In this document: one piece after another, positions 33,546 to 34,733 of the stretch
How the letters are laid out: the number at the start of each line of letters is the position of its first letter
How positions within the stretch are numbered: position 1 is the stretch's first letter
Assembly (NCBI GenBank): GCA_003550305.1
Contig: QKYT01000050.1
Coordinates: 97,009 to 131,741 of the forward strand
Origin: Glomus cerebriforme
Taxonomy: Eukaryota > Glomeromycota > Glomeromycetes > Glomerales > Glomeraceae
Reading direction: 5' to 3'
DNA length: 34,733 nucleotides
Made by a program: the position numbers and the translations under genes
Notes under the pieces: generated by a model
Told to the model about the DNA's origin: nothing
Databases searched by the model: none
The model's input: only the letters and a program-made list of their open reading frames with translations

Positions 33546-33747
33546 AGAAACTTACTATCCGAGTTAGCGTTAGCTTTACTATTTTTTTTTTTTTATTACT
33601 AATTACAATTAAGTTGCACTACATTCCAAAAAATGAAAGGCGAATTACACCAATTTTTTTTTTTTTTTGTTATAAGTAAATGATCTTCATTTAGGTTGTA
33701 ACACAATTTGCTTTACACAATACTTTTCGTTAAAAAACTTTTTAATA

Positions 33748-34733
33748 ATGTCAAATCCAATTAATTTTAATTTTAAAGAATGTAAAAATTGTGGTAAATA
33801 TTTTGATATATGGTGTAAACCATGTCAAATAAATTGTTTGAAAGATAATTTTACAAGTTTGACTAGTGGGAATGAAATAATCGATGATTTTATCCAAAAA
33901 GAACAATTAAAAATTAACAAACCACAAGATATGATATTTGAATGGATACCGTATGATCAGTTCGATAATATTAAAAAAATAGGAGAAGCTGGTTTTGTTA
34001 CAGCAATATGGAAAGATGGACCATTAAAATATAATAGTGATTCAGAGAAATATGAAAGAAATTTAAATGAAAATGTTGCTTTAAAATATTTATATAACTC
34101 GCAAAATATTTCTAATGAATTTTTAAATGAGGTATGAAATTTCTTTATAAATTAATTATTTTAATTCAATAAAAATATTTTTAACATTTTTTTTTCATGA
34201 TTGAAATAGGTTAAATTATATTTAACCGACGATGGTTATGGAATATCTCAAAATCCAGATACAAATGATTATATTTTGGTTTTTAATGAAAGTTATCTTG
34301 AAAAATATTGTGAAAATTGCGGTGAAAAATATGTTTATACATGGGATAAATGGTGTAAACCATGTCAAATAAATCATTTAAAAGATAATTTTAAAAATTG
34401 GACTAATGGGAATGAAATTATTGATGATTTAATTCAACAAAAGCAATTGCAAATCAAGAATTCATGGGATATAGTATTTGAATGGATACCATANNATCAG
34501 NTNNATNATATTNAAAAAATAGGNAANGNTANTNNTNCNACAGCAATATGGAAAGATGGTCCATTAAAATATAATAGAGGTTCAAAGAAATATGAAAGAA
34601 ATTTAAATGAAAATGTTGCTTTAAAATATTTACATAACTCACGAGATATTTCTAATGAATTTTTAAATGAGGTATGAAATTTCTTCATAAATTAATTATT
34701 TTAATTTAATAAAAATATTTTTAACATTTTTTT
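33748..34733 (+). CDS. kinase-family gene of repeated zinc-ribbon/N-lobe modules (partial, runs off the window)
   Basis: Exon 1 (33748-34131) starts MSNPINFNFKECKNCG; intron 34132-34209 (78 nt); exon 2 (34210-34671); a second intron begins at 34672 and leaves the window. Both splice in phase 0. Each exon encodes the same module: a Cys4 knuckle (CKNCG..WCKPC; CENCG..WCKPC), GNEIIDD.IQ, FEWIPYDQF, a glycine-loop-like strand, TAIWKDGPLKY, the VALKYL lysine strand and the FLNEV helix. That is only the N-lobe half of the kinase seen intact at 27021-28544; exon 2 opens with VKLYLTDDGYGISQNPDTND and passes directly into the next zinc ribbon, with no catalytic loop or DFG. The glycine loop of module 1 (IGEAGFVTAIW) is about three residues short, so it should not bind ATP normally. 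Period is exactly 540 bp (462 nt exon plus 78 nt intron). Ambiguous bases at 34494-34539 hide the loop of module 2. A catalytic C-lobe may lie further downstream. Confidence 0.7.
34132..34209 (+). repeat. first copy of a duplicated intron in the kinase module array
   Basis: This 78 nt intron (GTATGAAATTTC...GAAATAG) is almost identical to the sequence from 34672 to the window end (GTATGAAATTTC..., only a few changes in 62 nt). Because intron and exon are copied together, the array arose by tandem duplication of genomic DNA and is young or kept uniform by gene conversion. Confidence 0.8.

Noticed and set aside
1..34733. CRISPR array, rRNA genes or intact tRNA genes
   Set aside because: None found: the direct repeats are minisatellites without spacers, no rRNA-like block is present, and the single tRNA-like site does not fold. 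The introns also show that this is eukaryotic DNA.

Overview
The window looks like nuclear DNA of a very AT-rich filamentous fungus, most likely an arbuscular mycorrhizal fungus (Glomeromycotina, Rhizophagus-like). Supporting signs are the strong A/T bias with many homopolymer runs, genes cut by many short introns (about 45-160 nt, GT..AG, often GTAAGT-like donors), long gene-poor stretches full of decayed repeats, and two loci of a zinc-ribbon plus protein-kinase family (recurring 'WCKPCQ', 'FEWIPY', 'AIWKDGPL', 'FLNEV' signatures) that I know as hugely expanded in Rhizophagus. The species is inferred, not proven.

Layout. 1-2218: AT-rich intergenic DNA. 2219-7881 (-): an intact 18-exon SKI3 gene (1421 aa TPR scaffold of the cytoplasmic Ski complex). 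9084-10203 (-): a 3-exon gene for a 312 aa secretory-pathway membrane protein of unknown function. 10204-18389: gene-poor and rich in relics: an AT minisatellite (12269-12560), a 317 bp hAT-type MITE with 8 bp target duplication (14663-14979), a possible short spliced gene (15282-15733), a tRNA-like relic (about 15819-15880) and a frameshifted pseudogene (16301-16920). 18390-19291 (+): a 4-exon gene for an unrecognised 220 aa protein. 19292-27020: another gene-poor stretch with an inverted-repeat element (20580-20774), a 5'-truncated LINE copy with poly(A) and 17 bp target duplication (20897-21529), ORF and exon-like fragments (22305-23924) and a clear minisatellite (24861-25181). 27021-28544 (-): a 3-exon zinc-ribbon protein kinase (460 aa). 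28988-29769 (-): RPB4, the RNA polymerase II subunit (5 exons, 147 aa). 30832-31251 (-): a small lysine-rich, probably nuclear protein. 31890-32336: a decayed gene. 32550-33545: a degenerate tandem array. 33748-window end (+): the 5' part of a second kinase-family gene, made of exact 540 bp exon+intron repeats, each encoding a zinc ribbon and a kinase N-lobe but no C-lobe.

Two genes belong to core RNA metabolism (SKI3, mRNA 3'-5' decay; RPB4, transcription and mRNA export/decay), but they are about 21 kb apart and nothing suggests joint regulation. The rest is lineage-specific genes in a transposon-eroded background. The strongest lead for something little described is the repeated N-lobe-only kinase module at the right edge. 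All exon models were built by hand from splice signals and reading frame; the SKI3, membrane-protein, RPB4, kinase and 18390-19291 models each join into one open frame.
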